Shown piece by piece: positions 56,085 through 64,000 of a stretch of 64,000 nucleotides of DNA. The notes beneath the pieces were generated by a model. That model saw only the letters and a program-made list of their open reading frames with translations. It did not search any database and was not told where the DNA came from. Numbering within the stretch: position 1 is the stretch's first letter; every line of letters starts with the position of its first letter. A program made the position numbers and the translations under genes. Origin of the DNA: Ahniella sp. GTDB lineage: Bacteria; Pseudomonadota; Gammaproteobacteria; Xanthomonadales; Ahniellaceae. Location: the NCBI GenBank assembly GCA_016712105.1, contig JADJRU010000050.1:16629-80628 (forward strand). The letters are read 5' to 3'.

Positions 56085-56615
56085 ATGACTTCGCCGCGAA
56101 CCGTTTCACCGCTGCTTCCAGTCGCTGCATTGGCGTTTGCGGTGGCTCATATCGGCTTCGAGCACTTCAACGGAGGGGTCAAGACACATCATTTTCTTGC
56201 CCGTGCCGACCTCCCGGGCTTCTCGAACTGGCTTGGTCTCCTGATCTTGCCTCTGCTCGGGATCATCGTCGCAGTGCGCATCAAGTCTTTACAAGATCGT
56301 CAAGCGAGCGGCATCGTTCCGTCACCAGTTGCCGCTGGATTGTTGGGTTCGCTTTTATACGGCGCCGCACTGGCAGCGTCATTCCACTTTGGCCTTCCGG
56401 AAGTCAGCAAGTGGCTATTCATGGGCCTCTTCCTGTGTTCGATTGTGCTTCCCGTGTACCGCGCGGAGTACATGCTTGGTTTTGTCGTTGGCATGACCAT
56501 CACTTTCGGAAGTGTCATCCCGCTGACCTTCGCCGTCGTCTTTGCCACCATCTCCTTTGTGCTTCGTCGTACCGCGGTGTTCGTTTTGTCAGCTGTACAG
56601 AAGCTGCGGCGATAG
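56085..56615 (+). CDS. Small integral membrane protein, unknown function
   Basis: A 176-residue protein with four or five membrane helices (PVAALAFAVAHIGFEHF, WLGLLILPLLGIIVAVRI, AAGLLGSLLYGAALAASFHF, FVVGMTITFGSVIPLTFAVVF). A HxxFEHFNGGVKTHHF loop with histidines sits near residue 25. No family recognised. The start at 56085 (MTSPRTVSPLLPV) was chosen since the preceding in-frame region looks non-coding. Confidence 0.65.
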   Translation: MTSPRTVSPLLPVAALAFAVAHIGFEHFNGGVKTHHFLARADLPGFSNWLGLLILPLLGIIVAVRIKSLQDRQASGIVPSPVAAGLLGSLLYGAALAASFHFGLPEVSKWLFMGLFLCSIVLPVYRAEYMLGFVVGMTITFGSVIPLTFAVVFATISFVLRRTAVFVLSAVQKLRR

Positions 56616-56742
56616 CGGGTCATCGACACCGAGATCGAAGCGACGTGCGACCTAGTCAATCCGTGCAGTTTCGAAATGGTCAGCCGCGAAGTGCTGTGCC
56701 AACCGCGATCAAAATATCGTGTGGGCGCGCGTCAGGCCCGGG

Positions 56743-56770
56743 TGGATTCCCGCTTGCGCGGGAATGATTG
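56743..56770. repeat. Solitary half of the 91-bp palindromic repeat
   Basis: GGATTCCCGCTTGCGCGGGA matches the right arm of the repeats at 54150-54796; the left half is absent. Confidence 0.6.
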
Positions 56771-56818
56771 AGTCTGGCGTTCCGACTGTTCCCCTCAGTC
56801 TCACGAGCGCTCGCAAGC

Positions 56819-58687
56819 TCATGCACCCGGAAACCACCCGGCGGCCATCATCGCCAGGCCGCAGGCCAAAGCCAGCGCAGCGACCAGGCGTGTGCTGCCG
56901 TCGCGCCCTCGCCGTAGCGCCAGCGCGCCGATCACGAGCGGCAGCAGACTGATCCACGGCAGCCAGGTCCAGCCAGTTGGCAGCCCGTACAGGAGCGCGG
57001 CCGAGGCCAGCGAGTCGTGGCTGGCGATCAGACTGGCGGGCGCGCCGACGGCGATCAGGCCGGCCATCGCCGGTGCGAACAGCCAGCGCCGTGTCCCGGG
57101 CACTCGCGGTCCGCCGCGGCCGCGCCACAGTCCAACCAGTGCAACGAACAAAGCCAGTCCAGCGCTGGCCACAGAGACGATCAGAACCGGTGGCGGCGTG
57201 GCGCCAAGCACCAGCATCGGCAACAACTCGCGCAAGCCACGCGAGGGCGTGGCCTGCAGCAGGAAGTCGGGCACGGCCATGTCGGCGATACAGCTTGTGT
57301 CGAGCGTCGCCGCCGGATCACTGATGAAGCGGCTGGCGATCCCGCGAACGCATAGACCGGCGCCGCGCGCGCCGTGTGCGGCATGCGGGATTTCAACCAC
57401 CTGGGCTGCCGGCCCCATTTCCCTCAGCACGGGCGTCGGATCCGGCTGGAAGCTGTCATAACCTCCGGAAAGGATCAGCACCGGCACGCGCGTTGCCAAC
57501 GGCCAGCGTGGCGCCTCGGCGGGCTCGGCCCAGTCGCGGCAGACATCACCGGGCACGCCGAGCAACAGGCCCATCGGGTCGCTGAGATCGTGGGCCTTCA
57601 GGTGACGCGCCCGGTCGCGGCAATCCGTGGCCAGTGTGGCGGCAAGATTGACGCCGTCGGAAGACTCGTCCTGACCGATCAGCGACAGCGGCCCTGCGAG
57701 TTGCGCCACATCACGCCGCGCGGCGGCGTCGATCAGGAAGGGCAGGCTGCGCACGCCGGCCTCGTCGCCGGCAACCTGCATGATCATTTGCCGAAGTCCC
57801 GTACCGTCAAGCAATCGTGCGCGATCACCTTCACCTACCTGCAGCGGTGCGGCATCCAGCGCGGCCACCGTGGTGTCGAGCCAACTGCGGCCGAGCTCCG
57901 GCCAGCGTGCGGTACAGGCAGCATTCTGGCGGCACTCGTCGGCAAGGCGCTCGATCAAGCGGCCATGCATCTCTGCACCCGGGAGCACCTCGGCATCTTT
58001 CGGAGACAGCGAATCCAGCACCGCCGCCTCCAACGCCTCCGGATACTTGGCAAGGTAATGCGCCGCCACCGTGGTGCCGTAGCTCTCACTGATGATTCGC
58101 CAGCGCTGCAGACCGAGTGCTGCGCGCAGTGCCTCGGCGTCATCGACGTTGCGATCCGTGCCGAAGTGCTGTGCGCGCAGGCCAGCGGCTTGCCACTTAC
58201 CACGACAGGCCTCGACGATCCGGCGACGTTCGCGGATGCCGGCGTCCAGTCCGTCCGGGTGCAGAAAACTCGCCATGAACGGCGCGCCGTCGGCCGCGCA
58301 TACTTGCGGCTGACTGCGTCCGCCACCGCGCATATCGAACGCGATGAAATCGTGGCCCGGCGCGTGGTCGCTCGGGCTGCGGCCGAGGTAGCGCGTCATG
58401 CCGCCACCCGGGCCACCGTGCAGGAACAGCACCGGCGTGGCACCGGGCTTCGGCAAGGCGCTGCGCTTGATCACCACCGCCAGTTCGAAGGTTCCGTCTT
58501 CCGGATGCTCCGGATCGCGAAGCACCACCAATCGCGCGCAACGCAGCCTTGCGGCAATTGCGTCATCGGCGATTTCGATGTCGCAAGGTTCGTCGATCAG
58601 CGTTCCCGGCGCGGGCGCTGCAGACGACGGACACGAAGCAAGCAGACCCGTCAGCAGGGGCAGAAAAACAAGGCAGGTTCGACGCAT
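56819..58687 (-). CDS. Secreted S33-type alpha/beta hydrolase with membrane C-terminus
   Basis: A 622-residue protein. The signal peptide MRRTCLVFLPLLTGLLASC ends in a lipobox-like ASC. Residues 30-480 are an alpha/beta hydrolase of the tripeptidyl-aminopeptidase/proline-iminopeptidase group: VLFLHGGPGGGMTRYL, the nucleophile ISESYGTTVAAHYLAKYP, an acid site LSGGYDSFQPDPTP and the His in EIPHAAHGARG. The C-terminal 130 residues hold about four membrane helices, an unusual addition. The start was moved in from an upstream ATG to the signal peptide. It is separated from the upstream kinase gene by about 110 bases and may be transcribed with it. Confidence 0.83.
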   Translation of the reverse strand: MRRTCLVFLPLLTGLLASCPSSAAPAPGTLIDEPCDIEIADDAIAARLRCARLVVLRDPEHPEDGTFELAVVIKRSALPKPGATPVLFLHGGPGGGMTRYLGRSPSDHAPGHDFIAFDMRGGGRSQPQVCAADGAPFMASFLHPDGLDAGIRERRRIVEACRGKWQAAGLRAQHFGTDRNVDDAEALRAALGLQRWRIISESYGTTVAAHYLAKYPEALEAAVLDSLSPKDAEVLPGAEMHGRLIERLADECRQNAACTARWPELGRSWLDTTVAALDAAPLQVGEGDRARLLDGTGLRQMIMQVAGDEAGVRSLPFLIDAAARRDVAQLAGPLSLIGQDESSDGVNLAATLATDCRDRARHLKAHDLSDPMGLLLGVPGDVCRDWAEPAEAPRWPLATRVPVLILSGGYDSFQPDPTPVLREMGPAAQVVEIPHAAHGARGAGLCVRGIASRFISDPAATLDTSCIADMAVPDFLLQATPSRGLRELLPMLVLGATPPPVLIVSVASAGLALFVALVGLWRGRGGPRVPGTRRWLFAPAMAGLIAVGAPASLIASHDSLASAALLYGLPTGWTWLPWISLLPLVIGALALRRGRDGSTRLVAALALACGLAMMAAGWFPGA

Positions 58688-58797
58688 GGAGTCTCCGGAG
58701 CGCGGTGGCAACGTTTTGCCGCATAAAGTCGGCTGATACTTGCAACTACGACGCCGAGCGCGTTTCGCGACAGCGGTGAGGTTCGACCGCGCTGCTG

Positions 58798-61707
58798 TCA
58801 GTTCGAGGGCGCGCGTTCGTCTCGGTTCATGGCCCGTGCCCGCGCGATCCAGGGCATTCGAGGCGCCAATTGTGCGACATCAATCCCGGCCGCTTCCAGG
58901 GCGACGAGTTCACGCGCCCAGTTCGCAAAATCGGCATCGCGCCCAAGGACGTCGAAAATTTCGAGGTGCGCCGATACCACGTCCAAACGCATCATCGGAT
59001 CGACGGAAGGATCCTGTGCGCTTTCCCACCATGGCGCAAGACGGGCGAGTGCGGCATCGACATCGCGCCCGACGCGGACCTCACAGGTCGCCATCAGGCG
59101 AGCCAGTACGTCACCTGCAACACCTGGATTCACCTTGAGTCTGGACTCGATCGGCTCGATTACTTCGAGCACACGATCGCATCTCAGGGGGCGGAAATTC
59201 CAGCTTAAACGCGTCACCATGATGTCGCGGCCTTCGCGACTGAGCTCAGTGTCGGCCATCGCTGCAGCGAGAGCAGCCTCGGTGGCAGCGATGGCCTTTT
59301 CGTATCGGCCGTCCCTCTGGTTCAGCACGGCCGCCGTTGCATAAACGCGCATGGCCAGCTGAGCAGGAAGTTCGGAGCGACGTTCATACAGAGCATCGGT
59401 TCGTGCATGGGCCTCGGCGGTGCGTCCTTCCTTGAACTCCAGTTCCGCGATGCTGACTTCCGCCCAGATGCAGTCTGCGTCGATGCCGCGCGCGGCGTCA
59501 CAAATGGGCGCCCGCGCTGCGGCAACTTCATCGGCGGTGACGCCGACACTCGCGAGAAATCCGCTCTGTCCGGCCGCCTGAAGCATCAGGCGCAACCGTC
59601 GCCGGCTACCCAATGGCATGGCTCGAGCCACCTCGATCAACTGCCGCTGCAGAGGCTGATCAATCAATGCCTGCAGGCCGGTCAGAGCCAGACCGGTGGT
59701 GATTTGTGCCGCGATCGTGGGATGCGCGTATCCAAGACGCGGGATCTGCGCTTCAATCGTCGCGTGCAGCCTGGTGCGCCACTCCGAACGGCCAGCCAGC
59801 GCATCGGGCAAGTTCTGCGCGATCACACGCAGGATGGCGAGGCGAGGGTGATCGATCGGCAGTCGCCTGGAAAGCCGCGCATAGGCTTCACCCGCCTCGG
59901 ATGCCAGACGGAGTGGCGCTTGATCCGCCGCGCCACCGTTCGACATGGCAAAGAACTCCAGCAGATAAAGATCGATCTCCGTTTCAGCATCCAGCGTGGC
60001 GTCGTCAATGGCAGGCGCAACGACGGTCGCTTGTGGCCACAACGCGCGTGCCGCCGCGAGGTGTGCCGCGGCTGTTTGATCCTGGAACCGGGAAGTTGAG
60101 ATCACCGAAGCGGTGATCAGTGTTCCGGTGTGCAGCAAGGCATCGGCGGTTACGTGCGGATCGGCAAGCAGCGCTTCGGTCGCGCGCGCCGACTCGGCGA
60201 TATCCACATGGTCGAATGCGACCATGATGCGGCGTAGCTCGGCCTGTGCGCGTGCCCGCCCGAGACCGAGTTCGGCGGCGATCTCCGCCGCCGCTGCGAA
60301 GCCTGCAATCGCCGCTTGATCGTCGCCGATCTGAGCCTGCGCCAAGGCCACCGTGTATTGCACCGGCAACCGGATTTCCGGCGACAACCCGGCGAGTTGC
60401 GAAGGGGCCGCACCCAGGACTTCCTGGAACGTGACCTCCGGCTTGCCCGCGATCATCGGATTGCCGGCTGCGAAGACTCGGCCCAGTGCCTCCTGTGTGC
60501 CGCGAGCCTGTACCAGTGCGGCCTCGGCGCGATCGCGATCACGCGCGGCGCCGACTGCAAACGCCAGTGCGAGCCCGCTGCCAATCAGCAGCCCGCCCGC
60601 TGCTACCGCAATTGCTGCGACCTGCGCCGGCTTGCGACGCGTGTACAACACGGCGCGTCGCCAGCTCGACGGCCGCCGAGCGCGGATTGGCTCCGCGGCC
60701 AAAAAGCGCCTCAGATCGTCAGCGAACAACCCAGCGCTGGCGTAACGTTGCTGCGGACTCTTCGCTAGTGCGGTTTCAACAATCACCTCGAGGTCGCCGC
60801 GCAAGCTGCGATCAAGTCGCGACATCGGTGGCGGCGTGGCCTCGCCTACCTGCCGAAGTGCTTCGAGCGGCGTCAGCCCCGCCACGGGTAGCGGCAAGCG
60901 GTCGGTCAGCAGTTCGTAGGCGATCACACCCAGCGCGTAGACATCGCTGCGTGCGTCCGGTCTTGAACTGCCGCTGGCTTGCTCGGGGCTCATATAGGCC
61001 GGCGTGCCGAGCAACATGCCGGTCTCGGTCAGCGTGTGGCCTTCGCCCATCATTTGCCCGATGCCGAAATCGAGCACTCTGGGGTGTCCTTCGACATCGA
61101 CCAGAATGTTGGACGGCTTCAGATCACGGTGCACCACGCCGCGCGCGTGCGCGTGCTCGACGGCATCGGCGATGTGGGCCAGCAGCGACAATCGCTCATC
61201 ACGAGACAGTTTGGCGGCGTGCGTCGAGAGGTCGATGCCGTCGACATACTCCATCACCAGAAAAGGTCGACCGTCGGCTTCCGCATCGACCTCGACAATA
61301 TGTGCGATGCCCGGGTGCGACAGCCGTGCCAGCAATTCCGCCTCGCGCCGGAAACGCGCCAAAGCCGCAGCGCCGCTGGCGCCTGCCAACAGTTTCAGCG
61401 CCACCAGTCGCTGCGGGTTGGCCTGTTCGGCGAGATACACCACGCCCATGCCGCCACGGCCCAGGGTGCGCAGGATCCGGTAACGACCGATGTGTTCGGC
61501 CTCGGTCGCTTGAAGGCCGGAGTCGCCCGCCTCCGCGCCAACGGTATCCTGGTCGGCGTCGGCCAGCATCGCGACGACTGCGGCGCGCAGGGTGTCATCA
61601 ATTTCCTGTGTTGCCAACCAGGCCGAACGCTCGGCGCGGGGCTGCATGGACGCCGCTTCGAACAGCGCCTTCACCTCGGACCAGCGCTCGCGCAGCGGGT
61701 TGTGCAT
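58798..61707 (-). CDS. Membrane Ser/Thr protein kinase with TPR-like C-terminal region
   Basis: A 969-residue Hanks-type kinase. A cytoplasmic leader (1-70) precedes the kinase domain: GRGGMGVVYLAEQ (83-95), VALKLL with the catalytic Lys at about 105, HRDLKPSNILV (193-203, catalytic Asp 195), DFGIG (213-217) and MSPEQA. A membrane helix spans about 363-386, then 580 residues of alpha-helical TPR-type repeats that would sit in the periplasm. It phosphorylates Ser/Thr on unknown targets; it is the closest relative of the next upstream gene, giving a tandem pair. Confidence 0.9.
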   Translation of the reverse strand: MHNPLRERWSEVKALFEAASMQPRAERSAWLATQEIDDTLRAAVVAMLADADQDTVGAEAGDSGLQATEAEHIGRYRILRTLGRGGMGVVYLAEQANPQRLVALKLLAGASGAAALARFRREAELLARLSHPGIAHIVEVDAEADGRPFLVMEYVDGIDLSTHAAKLSRDERLSLLAHIADAVEHAHARGVVHRDLKPSNILVDVEGHPRVLDFGIGQMMGEGHTLTETGMLLGTPAYMSPEQASGSSRPDARSDVYALGVIAYELLTDRLPLPVAGLTPLEALRQVGEATPPPMSRLDRSLRGDLEVIVETALAKSPQQRYASAGLFADDLRRFLAAEPIRARRPSSWRRAVLYTRRKPAQVAAIAVAAGGLLIGSGLALAFAVGAARDRDRAEAALVQARGTQEALGRVFAAGNPMIAGKPEVTFQEVLGAAPSQLAGLSPEIRLPVQYTVALAQAQIGDDQAAIAGFAAAAEIAAELGLGRARAQAELRRIMVAFDHVDIAESARATEALLADPHVTADALLHTGTLITASVISTSRFQDQTAAAHLAAARALWPQATVVAPAIDDATLDAETEIDLYLLEFFAMSNGGAADQAPLRLASEAGEAYARLSRRLPIDHPRLAILRVIAQNLPDALAGRSEWRTRLHATIEAQIPRLGYAHPTIAAQITTGLALTGLQALIDQPLQRQLIEVARAMPLGSRRRLRLMLQAAGQSGFLASVGVTADEVAAARAPICDAARGIDADCIWAEVSIAELEFKEGRTAEAHARTDALYERRSELPAQLAMRVYATAAVLNQRDGRYEKAIAATEAALAAAMADTELSREGRDIMVTRLSWNFRPLRCDRVLEVIEPIESRLKVNPGVAGDVLARLMATCEVRVGRDVDAALARLAPWWESAQDPSVDPMMRLDVVSAHLEIFDVLGRDADFANWARELVALEAAGIDVAQLAPRMPWIARARAMNRDERAPSN

Positions 61708-61761
61708 GCGCGTAGGCTAGCTGCCCATGCAAACGAGAGGCAAGCCGCGCTTGCTAGCGGC

Positions 61762-64000
61762 CTAGCGCGCCAAGCAGCGGTCCAGGCCGAGTGCTTGCAG
61801 TGGCTTTGTATCGGCTGGGTCTGCTGTCATGCCATCGAGGCAACGTTGCTGCAGACGGAGCCAATGCTGGTCAAAACCACGATCGCTGTCGGCCAACGCC
61901 ACTTGTGCGCTTGCGAGCAGGCGGCGGGCGGTTTCAGGCTGTTTGGCCTGATCGGCCCGGTTGGCGCCCAGCAGCAACAGGCGTGCGAGCTGCCGTCGAC
62001 CCAGGCGGTCGTCCTCGGGAACGGCATCCAGTCGAGCGGCCAGTTGCTCGCCAGCCATTGGCTTGCCGCGGCTCAGGTCCAGCAGGTCGCGGAGGGCCTC
62101 GCCCTGACTCGGCAACGGGGCGTCGCTCAGCTCTGCGAGGCGCGCATCGGCGAGCGCGAAGTCCGCGGCGAGGATCGCAACTTCCAATGCCACCACGCGG
62201 ACTTGACGGCAGTCCCTGCTTTGCTCGCCGATGGCCGCGCACATGGCCTTGACGCCAGCCTCGACCTCGCTGCGGGCGACATCCGCGCGACCGAGCCATG
62301 CCAACAGTCGCGCCTTGGACGTCTGCCGGGCAGCCTGAGCCGGAATCGGGTCGCCGGGTGGGGGATTTGCGTCGATGGCTTCGTAAGCGGCCAGTGCGGC
62401 GACCGGATCACCGGCCAGCCAAAGCGCGCTGGCGCGGACCGCGCGCGCGCTGCCGGCGCCCGAGGGATTGGCGACACCGCCGGCGGCCCACAAGGCTTCG
62501 GCCTCGTCGACGGCAGCCACCGCTGCCTCGGGTTGTCCGACCAGCAGCAGGTTCACGGCGTGGTTGGCCAGCACCGTGCCGCGATCCACAGCACTTTCGC
62601 TGGCGGCGCCCCGCGCAATATCAGCCGCCAGAGTGGACAAGCGCAACGCTTCGACGGTGTCGCCTCGGCCGCGCGCCAGTTGTGCGCGGAAGCCAGCGAC
62701 TTCCGCAGCCAGCAGGGTTCGCGTCAAATCGCCTCGGCGGATTGCGGCCTCGGCGAGTTCGGCCGCAGCACCCGCAGCGGCGGCGTCGCCCTGGCGCAGC
62801 GCGGCAGCGGTGCGGTGACTGTGGTAAGTCGCCCATTCGAAATCACTGCCGCCTTCCATCCAGTCGGCACGCTCGGCCAGCAGATCGCCTAGCCGACGGG
62901 TGTCGGCGCGAACGAGCAATGCATTGGCGATCGTCAACAGCAACGCGCGGCGCACGTCCGGGTCGGGGTCGGCCGAAGACAGGGTCGGTTCGGCGGCGAG
63001 GTCCAGCAGCGCTTCACGATCGATCGACGGGCCCAGACTTGCGGCCCGGCTTACGACTGCGGCGAAGTGCTCGCGGAGTGCTTCCTGCTGGCGGGCCTCG
63101 ACCTGCGCTTGGCGCCGCTCGGAGTCGGCGACCAGCGCATAGCGGACGGCAAAGCCGGCGCCAAGCAGGATCGCGAGCAAGGCGACCAGCGTGGCTCCCA
63201 CCGGGATCGGATGGCGATGGGCGAAGAGCCGAAGGCGTTGCCAGGGACCGGGCGCTCGGGCATGGATCGGCTCGCGCGCGAGGTAACGGCGCAGCTCGTC
63301 GGCGAAGGCGCCGGCACTGGCATATCGCTGGCCCGGCTCGCGGGCGAGGGCGGCGCCAATCACCACCTCAAGGTCACCGCGCAGGCAGGCATCCAGTCGG
63401 GATAACGGCGGCGGCGTGTCGTTTGCAACCCGCTTCAGGGCCTGCAGTGGCGTCAGGCCAGCGACCGGCATCGGCAGTCGATCCACCAGCAGCTCATAAC
63501 CGATCACGCCCAGCGCCCAGACATCGGCGCGGGCATCGACGCCAGCCACGCCGAGCGCCTGTTCTGGTGCCATGTAGGCCGGCGTGCCGAGCAGCATGCC
63601 GGTTTCGGTCAGCGTCGAGCCTTCGCTCAGCAGCGCCCGGCCGATCCCGAAATCGAGGATCTTGGGCTGGCCGTTGGGCATGACCATGATGTTGGCCGGC
63701 TTCAGGTCACGATGCACGATGCCGCGACTGTGGGCGTGTTCTACGGCGTCGGCGATGCTGGCCAGCAGTGCCAATCGCGCCGAGCGATCCAGGCGCGGGG
63801 CGACGGCAGTCAGTGTCTCGCCCTCGACGTACTCCATCACCAGCAGCGGCTGACCGTCAGCGCCCGAATCGACCTCGATGATCCGGGCAATCCCGGGGTG
63901 CGCGAGCTGGGCAAGCAGCTCGGCTTCGCGACGGAAGCGCTCTCGTGTTGCACTGTCTGCCGCCCGGTTCAGCCGCTTGATTGCAACTTGGCGTTTGGGG
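61762..64000 (-). CDS. Membrane Ser/Thr protein kinase, paralog of the previous gene (5' end outside window)
   Basis: About 745 residues in the window, ending at AIRCLAR-like DRCLAR. The kinase domain begins at the window edge with RQVAIKRLNRAAD (catalytic Lys) and REAELLAQLAHPGIARI, then HRDLKPANIMV, DFGIGRALL and MAPEQALG. A membrane helix (PIPVGATLVALLAILLGAGFAV) precedes a helical C-terminal region. The layout matches the downstream kinase, and the two share long stretches such as LTETGMLLGTPAYM. The N-terminal part and any upstream sigma factor lie beyond the window. Confidence 0.9.
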   Translation of the reverse strand, partial: PKRQVAIKRLNRAADSATRERFRREAELLAQLAHPGIARIIEVDSGADGQPLLVMEYVEGETLTAVAPRLDRSARLALLASIADAVEHAHSRGIVHRDLKPANIMVMPNGQPKILDFGIGRALLSEGSTLTETGMLLGTPAYMAPEQALGVAGVDARADVWALGVIGYELLVDRLPMPVAGLTPLQALKRVANDTPPPLSRLDACLRGDLEVVIGAALAREPGQRYASAGAFADELRRYLAREPIHARAPGPWQRLRLFAHRHPIPVGATLVALLAILLGAGFAVRYALVADSERRQAQVEARQQEALREHFAAVVSRAASLGPSIDREALLDLAAEPTLSSADPDPDVRRALLLTIANALLVRADTRRLGDLLAERADWMEGGSDFEWATYHSHRTAAALRQGDAAAAGAAAELAEAAIRRGDLTRTLLAAEVAGFRAQLARGRGDTVEALRLSTLAADIARGAASESAVDRGTVLANHAVNLLLVGQPEAAVAAVDEAEALWAAGGVANPSGAGSARAVRASALWLAGDPVAALAAYEAIDANPPPGDPIPAQAARQTSKARLLAWLGRADVARSEVEAGVKAMCAAIGEQSRDCRQVRVVALEVAILAADFALADARLAELSDAPLPSQGEALRDLLDLSRGKPMAGEQLAARLDAVPEDDRLGRRQLARLLLLGANRADQAKQPETARRLLASAQVALADSDRGFDQHWLRLQQRCLDGMTADPADTKPLQALGLDRCLAR

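Noticed and set aside
57374..58726. 450-codon plus-strand frame inside the S33 hydrolase
   Set aside because: Shadow frame of a gene with an intact signal peptide and catalytic motifs.

Overview
The window reads as one stretch of a moderately GC-rich gammaproteobacterial chromosome. Several things point to the Lysobacterales (Xanthomonadales), perhaps a Rhodanobacteraceae-like genus: the giant NAD-glutamate dehydrogenase, the homodimeric AceE, an RpoH with the sigma-32 box, a PilU ATPase, a CGFS glutaredoxin-rhodanese fusion, many secreted hydrolases, TPR-type Ser/Thr kinases and abundant palindromic intergenic repeats. The lineage is inferred from gene families; no rRNA or tRNA gene was seen.

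Layout. 1-3143: the 3' half of a Wadjet (JetABCD) anti-plasmid operon, with jetC cut by the window edge and jetD frameshifted just before its Toprim-like core. 3195-8403: a broken membrane-anchored protein, a LysR regulator divergent from an SbtA-type bicarbonate transporter, a frameshifted photolyase and a DUF2256 protein. 8416-14312: an EamA exporter and divergent LysR, a manganese-riboswitch TMEM165/GDT1 exporter, a broken carboxylesterase, a LytS-type histidine kinase, a glutaredoxin/A-type-like/rhodanese fusion and a lipoprotein. 14400-21771: pepN, def, an FHA protein, DUF1244, a second manganese riboswitch in front of terC/alx, then rpoH under a sigma-32-like promoter and a perfect CIRCE operator, then an FmdB zinc ribbon. 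22238-32179: NAD-GDH and a giant CSLREA-repeat secreted protein. 32302-44170: DUF1993, xdhC, a secreted amidohydrolase, purC, a secreted unknown, aceE with a structured leader, DUF1428, ppk2 and a secreted PHB-depolymerase-like esterase. 44613-49246: pilU, M23 peptidase, nitrilase, thiG and a trmB with an internal deletion.

49336-56615 is an accessory-looking zone. It holds small unknown genes, an attC-like site, short degenerate repeats that look like remains of an insertion sequence, a truncated Tat-signal protein and a tandem array of 91-bp palindromes. 56819-64000 carries an S33-type hydrolase with a membrane tail and two tandem, paralogous membrane Ser/Thr kinases, the second cut by the window end.

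Three themes stand out. Regulation is readable: two yybP-ykoY riboswitches drive two different Mn(II) exporters within 10 kb, and rpoH combines a sigma-32-type promoter with an HrcA operator. Defence and mobility are represented by Wadjet and by possible integron-cassette and IS relics. Disruption is unusually frequent: six genes are broken by indels and one more is a truncated remnant, so either the assembly has residual errors or this genome is accumulating pseudogenes.
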